This document shows, piece by piece, positions 40,895 to 50,261 of a stretch of DNA of 64,000 nucleotides. The stretch's first letter is position 1. Each line of letters opens with the position of its first letter. Made by a program: the position numbers and the translations under genes. The DNA comes from Bemisia tabaci (lineage: Eukaryota > Arthropoda > Insecta > Hemiptera > Aleyrodidae). The DNA lies in the NCBI RefSeq assembly GCF_918797505.1, contig NC_092801.1, positions 20,770,116-20,834,115 on the forward strand, in the 5' to 3' direction. A model generated the notes under the pieces. That model saw only the letters and a program-made list of their open reading frames with translations. It did not search any database and was not told the DNA's origin.

Positions 40895-41051
40895 TCAAAT
40901 ATTTTAAAAGTACCAGACTAGGTCAAAGGTTAAAATAAAATTTAAAAACTCACTAGTCAGGGTCACGCCCCTGATGATTATCGAACGGGTCGAAATGCGC
41001 GTCGGATTGTTTCGAATTTTCTCTGACTAGTGAGTTTTTAAATTTTATATT
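40895..41051 (+). mobile_element. Possible Penelope-like retroelement remnant with a hammerhead-like core
   Basis: A 157-bp insertion flanked by a 13-bp direct repeat CACTTTACATCGA (40882-40894, 41052-41064). A perfect 24-bp inverted repeat (40937-40960 and 41023-41046, AAAATTTAAAAACTCACTAG outward) encloses 62 bases. These hold CCCTGATGA, then CGAACGGGTCGAAATGCGCG and TCGG. CTGATGA, GAAA and GTC are the conserved core of hammerhead ribozymes, and CGAAANGCGCGTCGG resembles the ribozyme segment of Penelope-like elements. Helix II has only about three pairs, so it is probably inactive. The assignment is inferred. Confidence 0.5.
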
Positions 41052-41078
41052 CACTTTACATCGAATTATGAATGAAAT

Positions 41079-41626
41079 GGACCACTAGACAAGGTGCGAA
41101 TTATAGGGTTCTGATACATGTTTTTTAACCAAAATTTCACGCAGAACACGATTCGCGCAACGAAAATGACTGAAACTAACTCCTAACAAAGATATTAACG
41201 TTTTTATTTCACGTTGGTTACAAGGAATTTGAACTGCCCGCTCACAAGAAACTCAAAGCTCTACGTGAGTCAAATCGCGCACTACAACGGTTTCAGCAAG
41301 CCTCTCAATCGAGCAATGTTCATTTTCCACCATGTGTTGTTCAAACCATGAGCTATTTGCTACAGCTGAGCCAAAGCGTCAAGATTGAGGTTGCCAGATT
41401 TTTACATCGCAGAGACTGTCATGATAACGTTTAGCGCACGATGTGAATCACGTAGAGCATTGAGTTTTAATGAGCGGGTGGTTTTAATTCACACATCAAG
41501 AATCATCAAATATCTTAGTAAGGAGTTAATATCGGTAATTTTCGTTGTGCGCATCGTGTTCTACGTGAAATTTTAGTTAAGATACATGTATCAGAATGCT
41601 GAAATTCGTACCTTGTCTAGTAGTCC
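41079..41626. mobile_element. Foldback element, family B, copy B4 (nested in A10)
   Basis: 548 bp, GGACCACTAGACAAGGTGCG to CGTACCTTGTCTAGTAGTCC. Flanked by AT on each side; the uninterrupted A9 copy has a single AT here, so AT is likely the duplication. Palindromic throughout, with the same length as B3. Confidence 0.92.
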
Positions 41627-41902
41627 ATTCTCTAAAAAATCTGGAGAGTCACAAATATTTTTGGCATTCGTGATCAGTTGAATGAAATTTCGCAACGTCT
41701 AATGGCTCATAAGGCGTTATTACTTAGCACAGCAGTATTCTTTTCCGAAACAGGTCACCCAAAACGACGAAAAATATGGTAGCGTTGGTTCCGTTCCTGT
41801 CTTATTTGGAAATGGCGCCAACTACAGGCAGTAAGGTTTGCTGATCATTAAATATATTTCCGACTCTTTGAAAAAAATTAATGAGGTTTTCTTTTATGCT
41901 AG

Positions 41903-42131
41903 CACTGGGAAAAAGAACACATTGGATCTAGAGTTCAGACTCTTGAAAACATTGACAAGAAAAAGGACTCTTGATTCAATCAGATTTAAGCTTAAATCAA
42001 AAGGAAATTCGCTCAAATTAAGAGGCTTGGTTCTTGATTTAAGCTTAAATCTGATTAAATCAAGAGTATTTTTTCTTGTCGATGTTTTTAAGAGTCTGGA
42101 CTCTACATCCAATGTGTTTTTTTTTCCAGTG
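41903..42131. mobile_element. Palindromic MITE, family C, copy C4
   Basis: 229 bp, CACTGGGAAAAAGAACACAT to CCAATGTGTTTTTTTTTCCAGTG. Arms hold GATCTAGAGTTCAGACTCTT and its mirror, and the centre is AAATTAAGAGGCTTGGTTC. TAG precedes and follows it. The opposite-strand frames are the two arms. Confidence 0.92.
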
Positions 42132-42663
42132 TAGGGGTAATTTCAATTGTGGTTGTATTTTTTTTACATTTTTGGTCGAACTTACCTAGATTCAATTAGG
42201 GTTCCCTCTCTGTTTTCATTCTTTATTTTTATTTGCAGGAACATTAGTGACTACTCAAGCTTAGCGAGTCCTGTAACACGGATCCTAGTCGTATATCGCA
42301 TGTCATTAGGCGGATGGGCGATGAGTTTCAAACAAGCGGGAAGCTCTGAAACGTAGGTATTAAAAAAGCGCTTAGTGCTCTGCGCTCAACGCGCAGCGGG
42401 CTTTTAGAGTAAAAATTGTGAGTTCTTTTGCAATCAGGAAGCTTTGAAGAGGAAGCGACCAATGCCATTTTCACACGTTGCAAATGATGGCTGCAAATGG
42501 AGTCTTCGATGCAATTAATGGCGCGCATTAGCTGAAAATTACGAGGCCCGCGTAACTTTCAGCGTCATCGACTGCATCGGAGACTCCATTTGCAACTCCC
42601 CGATGTCACTGAATTTCCGGCGTCTGTGAAAGGCACGGATTAATCGATGGATGAAAACTCTTA
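42132..42663. other. Unassigned sequence with a local inverted repeat
   Basis: GCAAATGGAGTCTTCGATGC at about 42492 mirrors GCATCGGAGACTCCATTTGC ending near 42594, enclosing GCGCGCATTAGC. Otherwise nothing recognised. Confidence 0.45.
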
Positions 42664-42850
42664 AACCGTCTTTTCCCAGACGAAGGAACGTAATTATCCG
42701 AAAGGTTGAAAAATTGGATGGAACCATTATTTTTCTGCAAGCCAATGAATTTGCGATTTTGTTGCGAATAATTTTAATCTTATCGTGCAATCTATCGGTG
42801 AAATTTTCAGTTGAAAATGTCCGAAAGTTTCCGAGTGAAGGTATTTGCAT
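42664..42850. mobile_element. Foldback relative of array M
   Basis: CTTTTCCCAGACGAAGGAAC then GTAATTATCCG is the mirror of the M unit end, and AAATTTTCAGTTGAAAATGT then CCGAAAGTTTCCGAGTGAA matches the M interior in forward orientation. The M repeat may therefore derive from a foldback element. Confidence 0.55.
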
Positions 42851-43440
42851 TTTGGGTCTGTCTATAAATTACTTCAGTCCATGTCAATTTTTGACCCCCC
42901 CCCTCCCTTGCCCTACCCTACCGTCACCCACTGCTAGAACCACCTCCCCATAAAAATTACATCAACCTCAGCGAGTCCCCCTTTGAGGGAGAGGGGGACG
43001 CAGAAAATCGATAAAAATCAGTAAATATACTCTGCACGCTGGTAAAAATTGGCAGTAGAATCTGTGTTCCAAAATACCATAGACCTACGGCCGGCTGTAA
43101 GATTTCCAATAGCTTCTACAGCCGGCTACACAATTTATTATTGCCTTTTATAGCCGATGGCGTTGAAGCAACAGCCAGGCGATAAAGTGTATGCTAAACG
43201 TTACTAATTACGGATGCTAGGACTTAGTGAGTTTTTGGACTACTGCTCTCTTTTTGGGCCGTAGTATCTTGATTCATTTTGCAAGGAGAGCTCCGTACTT
43301 TTGATGGATGCCTGCCATTCCTGATATATCAGAGCGCCTTCAGTTTCGTATGATACTGTGCAATACCTCTGGTGTGAAATAGTTGCTTCAAGCGCCGTGG
43401 CACGCTGCGGTGCGGCAGGCGAGCAGCCAGCGCTAAACGC

Positions 43441-43526
43441 GCATTGGCGCCTACAAACCTAACAGGGATACTTCACGCGTTGCGCAATGCGTGAAGTATC
43501 CCTGTTAGGTTTGTAGGCGCCAGTGC
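43441..43526. mobile_element. Hairpin element, family K, copy K2
   Basis: Arms of 42 bp with two mismatches and a centre of about two bases. GCATTGGCGCCTACAAACCT, AACAGGGATACTTCACGCG meet TGCGCAATGCGTGAAGTATC, and so on to GCGCCAGTGC. It can form a long cruciform. The same inner arms occur in K1, and the central GCGCAATGCGTGAAGTAT recurs in arrays J1 and J2. Confidence 0.92.
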
Positions 43527-43650
43527 GTCGCCGCTCCGCTTTGTGTTAGGCTCTAATATTCAATCTGGCGGAGTCAGCGTTATTCAACTCATGATTTTGA
43601 AATGTTTGCACATCCTGTATGGATTTTTCTCGTCTTAATTGATGAAAAAA

Positions 43651-43915
43651 ACATATCGACGGTGAAACTACCAGACCACGTATCTCGTTTGCGGTGTTTA
43701 AAAATCTCCACTCACATTTTATTTTTTTGAAGGAGATCAAATCAATATCATTCCTCACAATTTGTACAGATTTTTCTCCGCACAAAGAGGAAAAATCACG
43801 GAAGTTTTCACGAACTGACTTTGAGTAGTTTTCTATTTAAAAAATAAAGTATGACAGGAAGTCTGCAACGTTGCAAACCGAGATACGTGGTTTGGTAGTT
43901 TCACCGTCGATATGT
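43651..43915. mobile_element. Foldback element, family NN, copy NN1
   Basis: 265 bp. ACATATCGACGGTGAAACTA then CCAGACCACGTATCTCG mirrors CGAGATACGTGGTTTGG then TAGTTTCACCGTCGATATGT. Copies or pieces are at 54831-55042, 47760-47965 and 4195-4262. Confidence 0.88.
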
Positions 43916-44241
43916 ATTAAAGGAAAATATAACGTGTTTTGTAAATATTAAGGTGGTTCCGTATCAAACTTAATGATTTCCAAAGCACACGAATTTCTAC
44001 ACAATTTCTTATAGCCTTTTATAATCGATGGCGAAAAAGCAATAGCCAGGCGATAAAGTGTAAAGCCCGGCGATTGGAACTATATCCCGGCTGCATAATT
44101 TTTATCGCTCCGTAAAGCCCGGCCGTATGATTTTCTCCGCACTCTACAGCCAGCTATATGATTTTCTGTAGCCTTCTTTAGCCGGCTGTAAGAATTCCTA
44201 TGGTATTTTGAACCGCAGCTCTTATCGCCAATTTTTACCAG

Positions 44242-44757
44242 GGCAGCGTTAAGAACATGATTAATTTCTCTTATTGAGTGTTAAATATATGAGGTGTTTT
44301 CCTCCTCCCCCTTTTTGGTGATCATAATTATGGGAGAAACGTTATTTATAATCTCACCAGCCTGAGAGAATTAAAACTGTAAGTCGGTACCCTAGCATCG
44401 ATCGATTCAATAGCGCTTGGCATACCAGGAGTATCTACATTGGTCCATTTTGAAAAGAGCCCATCCGCTTAGAAGAATATTCGAATTGAATTTAGTCGTA
44501 TGGAGGCCAAGATAGCGATAATACTGCCCAGTGAGCCTCCCACCATGGATATTAAAATTTAAGTGGCCTTAATGACGGCTTAGAATAAATGGATCCCACA
44601 ATATTCGTGCAGATGTGATAGTTAGGCTAAAGTGTGTTCAAGTAAAAATGGCACTGAGCAAACTATGAGTATTTAAATGATGATTAAAAAACCCTGAGTA
44701 ATACAAACTTAGGTGGGTTTTGGGAGTTTTGTTTCTTATCGGCTTCCTGCATCATCC
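44242..44757. other. Unassigned sequence
   Basis: About 500 bp, AT-rich, without a frame or repeat partner that I noticed. Confidence 0.35.
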
Positions 44758-45078
44758 AATAATTCTAGCTGGAGCGCAATTCAGCTATACATTCACGACT
44801 GCAAAAATGTGAACGGAAATCGACAAGCTCAGCGTTCATGGAGGCTATTTCCATTTTAATCTTCCGTCACATTCTTACGGCGCAATGATACAACTATTTG
44901 AACTCTCCGGAATGCGTGAGGTATCACGCCGCATTTGAAGGCGTTTTCAAAAACAGCCAAGTTCCGATACCCGGATTATCGTTTTGCATAGTTCATATTA
45001 TTTTGTTATATTCCGTACCACTTGTTCATTGTTAATCCTCGTGTAAAAACCACCCATTTGCTAAATACAATTATTTTG
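44758..45078 (+). repeat. Family V, copy V2 (block order X-Y)
   Basis: First block X (AATTCTAGCTGGAGCGCAAT to CGACAAGCTCAGCGTTCATG), then block Y (CTTCCGTCACATTCTTACGG to ACCCATTTGCTAAATACAAT). V3 has the same blocks in the order Y-X, so the copies are circular permutations of one repeat unit. Confidence 0.88.
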
Positions 45079-45196
45079 CATGTGTCCCTTTTATATTGAA
45101 CACATAACACCAGTCTTAAACTACTGCCCACTGAGTCGTCTTTCAGATGGGAAGACGTAACAATACTACTACGTTCCAAAATATCTCCCCACAAAA

Positions 45197-45337
45197 TGGA
45201 TTACATTTTGCATTAATGAACCACTATTACTGGCCAATTTTCGAAACAAAATACGTACATGTAATTGGTTTCCTTATGCAGATATATGCTTTTATGGAAA
45301 AGCCAAAGATACTTCTGTTTTCTAAAATATAATCCAA
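45197..45337. mobile_element. Foldback element, family E, copy E2
   Basis: TGGATTACATTTTGCATTAA then TGAACCACTATTACTGGCC at the left; AAGCCAAAGATACTTCTG and TAAAATATAATCCAA at the right. The right arm is diverged. 141 bp. Confidence 0.75.
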
Positions 45338-46126
45338 TTGTACATTCGGTAGGAAGTAGTTGGAAATTTCTGAATCGAGTCAATTATTCTCTGATCACAC
45401 GCAAAAATGGCAAGAAATAGACAAATGACAAAAACAAGATTTTGAACGGAGATTGTACATACAAAGGCTTGAAATAAATTGAATTGTTCGAGTTAATTTT
45501 GCAATCTTGGAATGGAGTTAAGTTCCATTGTCTTGGAACCGACAAAACGTCTTTTTTCAGAGACGCACAAATCGTCATTCCCTGAACGAAAGAATGTAAG
45601 TACATTTAGAAATCGCACAATTTACACTAGCTAATTCAATAATTAGAAAAAAAACAGTTCCGCGTTTCCAACTCACATTCTTTTTCTTCTAATTACAGGC
45701 AAAAATCGGCGAAATTTGGAACGGAAACTGCACGATCAAATTCTCGTATGAATAAAAAAATAGTTGATTTGGCAACTTTGGAGTAAAACTCCGTTCTTTC
45801 GTGAAGAAAACTACGAAATTGGACATGCTGTAAAATTTTTCCCACGACTGTCAATACGTCTGTGTGAGCGAGGGCGAGGGTGGGTGTATGTGTGTGATAA
45901 TGGCTGTAGTTTAGGTACATTTAATGATGAGTTCGAAGGAAAATGCGCTCGCTTTCCACTAAGCGCTTAGAAACAAAGTTTATTCCATTTTATTGCTTCC
46001 GTGTGCACACAGTTTTTCGAAATCCCTTTATAAATAGCCCTGTTAATGAGGTCCGATCCAAAGTGCATTTCAACATTCTCCCGCCCTGAAAGACAGGCCC
46101 CGGATTCTATGTTGCAAGCGGCGCGG
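45338..46126. other. Unassigned sequence
   Basis: About 790 bp with only short unrecognised frames. A GTGTATGTGTGTGATAATGG patch lies near 45885. No repeat partner noticed. Confidence 0.35.
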
Positions 46127-46376
46127 TAGCAGCACTGAAGAACGCTGTATGAACATTCGAGAGCTGCCAAATTCCCTTCGCTGAAATATTTCTTTTTGCG
46201 GAACGTTATGAACACTTTTCCCTGAAATTTTCGGGAACTCAAGGTGAAATTACGAACGAAATTCTCTGAAAAATTGAAGGGAAAAAATTCCTAAGTTTAC
46301 CAGGAAATTTGTGTTTTATCAGAGAAAATTTGGCAACGTCCCGAAGTTCATGCGGCGTTTTTCCTTAGGACGGCAG
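46127..46376. mobile_element. MITE family A, copy A11
   Basis: Left arm GCACTGAAGAACGCTGTATG then AACATTCGAGAGCTGCC; right arm GGCAACGTCCCGAAGTTCAT then GCGGCGTTTTTCCTTAG and GACGGCAG. About 250 bp, full length but with an eroded left terminus. Confidence 0.85.
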
Positions 46377-46470
46377 AGTAGAATCCCCATTAGCATGTGC
46401 GGCGAACGAATGGGAGCAGGTAAAGCCATCGAGTTTTAATTAGTGCGATTTCGTCTCTCCTTGCTACGTC

Positions 46471-47215
46471 GCACAGTAGACCGAGTCAATGACAGAGGTC
46501 GGACATAATTTAACAGTTTTAGAAGCTTATATCCGCATAAATATGACATGTTGACATTTTAAGAGTAGTGTCATCGGTTTTCTCGGAAAATGTTCGTTGA
46601 GAATCGCCCCTCAATATTAGAATGGAGTTGTTGCAGTTGCATGTATGAGGAATTTGCGATTTGACTGTTGATTCTTATGTAAAAGTTCGCGAAAAACACG
46701 ATGGTGTCGCTGGTTTCCTCTGAAATGAACTCCCAAGCTCAAAAAAAGCTCTCAAGTTGAGGCAAAAATGGAGGGGATGTCCCACGCTATCCTGAGAGTC
46801 CACCTCTACATCAAGACAAACTCTCCATGCAAAGATAGGGAGCAAATACATTGACAGGGCTGCCACTTTATTTGGGAACTCCAAAACTGAAAATACGGCA
46901 ACCCTTCTAATGTATTTGCTCCCTATCTTTGCATGGAGAGTTTGTCTTGATGTAGAGGTGGACTCTCAGGATAGCGTGGGATATCCCCTCCATTTTGGCC
47001 TCAACTTGAGAGCTTTTTTTGAGCTTGGGAGTTGATTTCAGAGAAAACCAGTGGCACCATCGTGTTTCTCGCGAACTTTTACATAAGAATCAACAGTCAA
47101 ATCGCAAATTCCTCACACATGCAACATCTCCATTAGGCCGAGATAAACATTAAATTTTACAATTTTTGTCAAAAATTTCATATCCGACTTCTTCCAAAGA
47201 CTCGTTCAACTGTGC
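46471..47215. mobile_element. MITE family U, copy U6, interrupted by F3 (GTC duplication)
   Basis: The left end GCACAGTAGACCGAGTCAAT and right end TCGTTCAACTGTGC are flanked by GTC (46468-46470, 47216-47218). Without F3 the element is 231 bp and colinear with U2. Confidence 0.9.
46621..47134. mobile_element. Foldback element, family F, copy F3 (full length, nested in U6)
   Basis: 514 bp from AATGGAGTTGTTGCAG to GCAACATCTCCATT, with the same arms as F1. AG is found at both junctions. The reverse 69-codon frame is the arm of the palindrome. Confidence 0.9.
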
Positions 47216-47455
47216 GTCATGGAAATTAAACGGAGCCGCTCGGTAAGCTTTAGGGCGCGAATTTGCCATTGCTGCCAAAATAGCAAATCCACCCTGTACT
47301 TCCAATTCACGGTAGTGTGAAAATCTGCACTCTTGCTGTTTGTAACCACAAGTGCCTATGTACTTTAATGCCCTCCTGATGATGGGTGCAAGTCACCTGA
47401 AAAACTTTGGCACCATGTGAGTAATAAATTTACCCCTTTTCCAAAAAATGTATGC

Positions 47456-47710
47456 AGGGTTGCCACAGAATTTTTAGAAAATGAAAATCCCTGGCATTGC
47501 ACTGATTCCCCTAACACATTTTGGTGAAACTTCCTGACAACTGAAGATGCGTCGGATGGGTGAGAAAGCATAATTGAAAATAGTATCAGGCAAAATTTGT
47601 TGTTTGAAACCTCAAACCCATTATAGAGAGCAAATGAAGGCGATTCAACAAATTTTCCTTGACATTTTCGTCATTTTTCCTGACATTTCCCGGTTTTCCC
47701 TAAAATATTA
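47456..47710. mobile_element. Element LL2
   Basis: CAGGGTTGCCACAGAATTTT, AGGCAAAATTTGTTGTTTGA and TTCCTGACATTTCCCGGTTT match LL1. The right terminus (GGCAACACTG in LL1) is missing. Confidence 0.75.
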
Positions 47711-47759
47711 TTCACGTTAACTTGAAAGTGTGACACAGGCTCTTCTCCGACGCTGTGTT

Positions 47760-47965
47760 CCAAAATCTCCGCTAATAGTTCATGTTTTTAGAAGTGAACA
47801 AGTTGATTCATAGCTTGAAATATATACAGAATATTAAGCTAACACAGTAGAAAATCCGAGTAAGTTGTCAAGAAATTACGTCAACCAGATTTGCACAGGA
47901 AAAATAAAGAATGACAGGGAGTCTGGAACGCCGCAAAAGGAGATACGTCGTTTCTACATTGAGCA
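47760..47965. mobile_element. Family NN right-half fragment
   Basis: AAAAATAAAGAATGACAGGG, AGTCTGGAACGCCGCAAAAG and GAGATACGTCG match the right half of NN1. The left part is not recognisable. Confidence 0.6.
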
Positions 47966-47984
47966 TGGACATTTAATAAAATAA

Positions 47985-48400
47985 CAGACCGCTGGACAGG
48001 GTAAGCAATTAAGCGCTACATCGTGGTTTCTCATCAAAATTTTGCACGCAATACGCTGGGCTCATCACAAACCTCCTAAATTACTCATGAGAGAGAAATG
48101 AACGTTTTTATTCTGCATTATGGATAGTACATTCCAGTGGCGTGGCGTGGGTTGCGATATATCGATCGATCTGCCATTGAAACCTATGGAAAAGAATCGA
48201 TTAGTAGGGTGTCCGCAACAAACACCTTAATGATCGATTCTTTACCATAGCTTCAAATGGGGAATTATCGATAATAATCGATAATTTCCGCCTCGCCACT
48301 GGTACATTCCCGCTCCCCGCTCCGGAAAATACAATGATGCCAAATTAGGCACTGAAATCAACCTGTATATTCGGAAAATAACAACAGCTTGGTAACATCT
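47985..48400. mobile_element. Diverged family B fragment, interrupted by G4
   Basis: GACCGCTGGACAGGGTAAGC, GTGGTTTCTCATCAAAATTT and AATGAACGTTTTTATTCTGC resemble the first 130 bases of family B. After G4 the sequence continues as CCCGCTCCCCGCTCCGGAAA, possibly the same element. Old and eroded. Confidence 0.55.
48135..48301. mobile_element. hAT-like MITE, family G, copy G4 (perfect 8-bp duplication)
   Basis: 167 bp, CAGTGGCGTGGCGTGG to GCCTCGCCACTG. Centre GTGTCCGCAACAAACACC. GTACATTC occurs exactly at both ends (48127-48134, 48302-48309). This is the best reference copy of the family. Confidence 0.95.
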
Positions 48401-48535
48401 ACTCTGTCTTTCCTTTTATGATGTGTCATATTTCATCTTGGCTAAAAAAATTAGTGCACAGAAAAATTTCTCGATTAGAAAAAGTGCTGAAATTATTTTG
48501 ACGGTCGATTGACTCGAGATTTTGTTCCTTTCGAG

Positions 48536-48872
48536 CAGAGACAAGAGACCCTCCACTAGTAACTTGGCCACGGTGGAAGCTTTTACTTTCGGGACTTCAG
48601 CATTCTACTGTTGACTTACCTACATGGTTGATGTTCAACAACGTGTTGGCAGTTTCGTTTTGCAAACAAGCCGAAAATGGCCGACGTTTGGGAAAGTTGT
48701 TTGGCTTATGACGTCATCCGAAGCTCATCATCGACCATGTAGGTAAGTCAACAGCCGAAAATAGGGTGATGACTGTTGCTCGCTCATAATTGTCCATAAG
48801 GAATTGTTGAAACCCCGAAAGTAAAAGCTTCCACCTGTCGCTAGGAGGCCAGTGGAGGGTCTCTTGTCTCTG
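48536..48872. mobile_element. hAT-like MITE, family X (perfect 8-bp duplication)
   Basis: 337 bp, CAGAGACAAGAGACCCTCCA to TGGAGGGTCTCTTGTCTCTG. Further arms include GTGGAAGCTTTTACTTTCGG and TGACTTACCTACATGGT with their mirrors. CTTTCGAG lies at both ends (48528-48535, 48873-48880). No second copy in the window; no transposase. Confidence 0.93.
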
Positions 48873-48880
48873 CTTTCGAG

Positions 48881-49389
48881 CGAGAAAAGTGAGCTATCTA
48901 CGACAAAAGGGCATAGCCCTGTTTGTCAGGCCGTCCAGTATCGAACAAAATAAACTATATGTAAGTGTTAAAAATCTAAAAATCACTAAAAATCAAGGAC
49001 TCGTCCAATCAATAAAAACGGCATAAAATCGTCAATCATCCTCGGGAGAAAAGAGCCAGATCTGTGCCTATCTCTCAAGCGATCGTTTATTTCAGTTTCA
49101 GTAAAATGAATTCGGTCAAAATAGAGAGTCGGGAGAGTATGGACATGTCGATTTATGTAGCTCTGAGTGCTCAAAAAGGGCGACAACGTGAAAAACGAAA
49201 ATCACTAGAAAAGTGCCGCTGCCAACCTATGCATTTGGAAGATTACTCAATACGCCCGACAGCGCATTCTAAACACGCGTTTAATAGGATTAAGACTTGG
49301 AAACTGAGAAAATGTATGCAAAATCAAAGTTTTATACGTGATTTGATAATTTTTGATCAAGGTGCTTATTCTCGCAGTGTAAATTAGTG
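48881..49389. other. Mostly unassigned; Y-like words near 49125
   Basis: GTCGGGAGAGTATGGACATG resembles a Y terminus, and GAGTGCTCAAAAAGGGCG follows. The 107-codon forward frame at 49064-49387 is basic and unrecognised; I do not call it a gene. Confidence 0.35.
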
Positions 49390-49770
49390 CCACTAGATAA
49401 TTCGAGTTCATAAGTTGGCTGCCCTTTTGGACCCTAGGAGCTACATGACCTGATCAAACCTAACTTCAAATTTTCGAGCTGTCCATAAAAAGGTCCCTCA
49501 AGTATAAAGCATAAAAGTTGTAAAAGGTACCCTATAGAGGTACTCTAGTTTATAATAATTACTTTAAGTGGAGGAAAGCCAGCGACAACTTCGTGCTTTT
49601 ATACTTTTTGATCAGTGTAAATAGTAGAAATATAAAATCAATACCACTGGATAATTCGAGTGCATAGGTTGGCAACCCTTTTGGGTCCTGAGAGCTACAT
49701 GACCTGATCAAACCTAACCTCCAAACTTTCGAGTTCTCCATATGCTCCCTATATAGGTACTCTACCGATG
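49390..49770 (+). repeat. Tandem duplication Z, two copies about 250 bp apart
   Basis: CCACTAGATAATTCGAGTTC, ATAAGTTGGCTGCCCTTTTG and GAGCTACATGACCTGATCAA recur as CCACTGGATAATTCGAGTGC, ATAGGTTGGCAACCCTTTTG and the same GAGCTACATGACCTGATCAA, starting at 49393 and 49644. TTGGCTGCCCTTTTG also occurs in family Y, so Z may be Y-derived. Confidence 0.82.
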
Positions 49771-50261
49771 ATAAAATAGGTTTTTACGTATCTCGGAAAA
49801 TGACCGAGACTCGGCAGCACGGTTGTCCGTGGACGAGAGGGGAGGTAATACCGGAAGGGGTAATCTACGCCCGGTAAAAGGGGTTGACAAGGCGGGGCCG
49901 GGGGGGACGGAGGGAGGGCGAAAGACTATGTGTGTCGCATGGGCGATTGCACAGCGAGAAAAAGGCGGCAAAACGTGAAACCCGGGGCAAGAACGCGGGA
50001 ACACAGCGCGTTAGAAATGAGCGCGCGGATGCCAAATCCTCAGATATGCGGAAGTGGGCCAATTACCGCGGAGGTATGTGAGATGCGAGTGAAACGCGGA
50101 GATATGCGGGCGCTTGGCCGGAAAAAACGCGCATCACCACTCGGCCCGGTTTTTCGGGGGGACAAAAAACTGTCGAGTGGTGAGAGAATGCGGTGGATGC
50201 ATAGGCGTGACAAAAACCATGGTCGTCGTGTGAGAGGCCTTCGGAGGAGTAATTCTGGAAC
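49771..50261. other. GC-rich unassigned block
   Basis: CG-rich from about 49840 to 50230 with a G-tract (GGCCGGGGGGGACGGAGGGA). Overlapping frames up to 127 codons on both strands, arginine-rich as expected from composition, with no motif. No repeat partner. Confidence 0.4.

Larger units (their letters stand above)
40766..41735. mobile_element. MITE family A, copy A10, interrupted twice
   Basis: Left piece 40766-40894 (AACGCCGTATGATCATTCGA, AATGTTGCCAAATTTCC), middle piece 41065-41078 and right piece 41629-41735 (GCAACGTCTAATGGCTCATA, CTTAGCACAGCAG). The gaps are a hammerhead-like hairpin segment and foldback B4. The joined pieces follow A9 at 40100-40250 through the break points. Confidence 0.8.
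43039..44241. mobile_element. Composite OO: inverted ends enclosing K2 and NN1
   Basis: CTGGTAAAAATTGGCAGTAG, CCAAAATACCATAG and CGGCCGGCTGTAAGA at the left mirror AGCCGGCTGTAAGAATTCCT, ATGGTATTTTGAA and CCAATTTTTACCAG at the right. TTATAGCCGATGGCG and ACAGCCAGGCGATAAAGTGT occur in both halves in direct order. About 1.2 kb in total; hairpin K2 and foldback NN1 sit in the middle. No reading frame of note. Confidence 0.7.
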
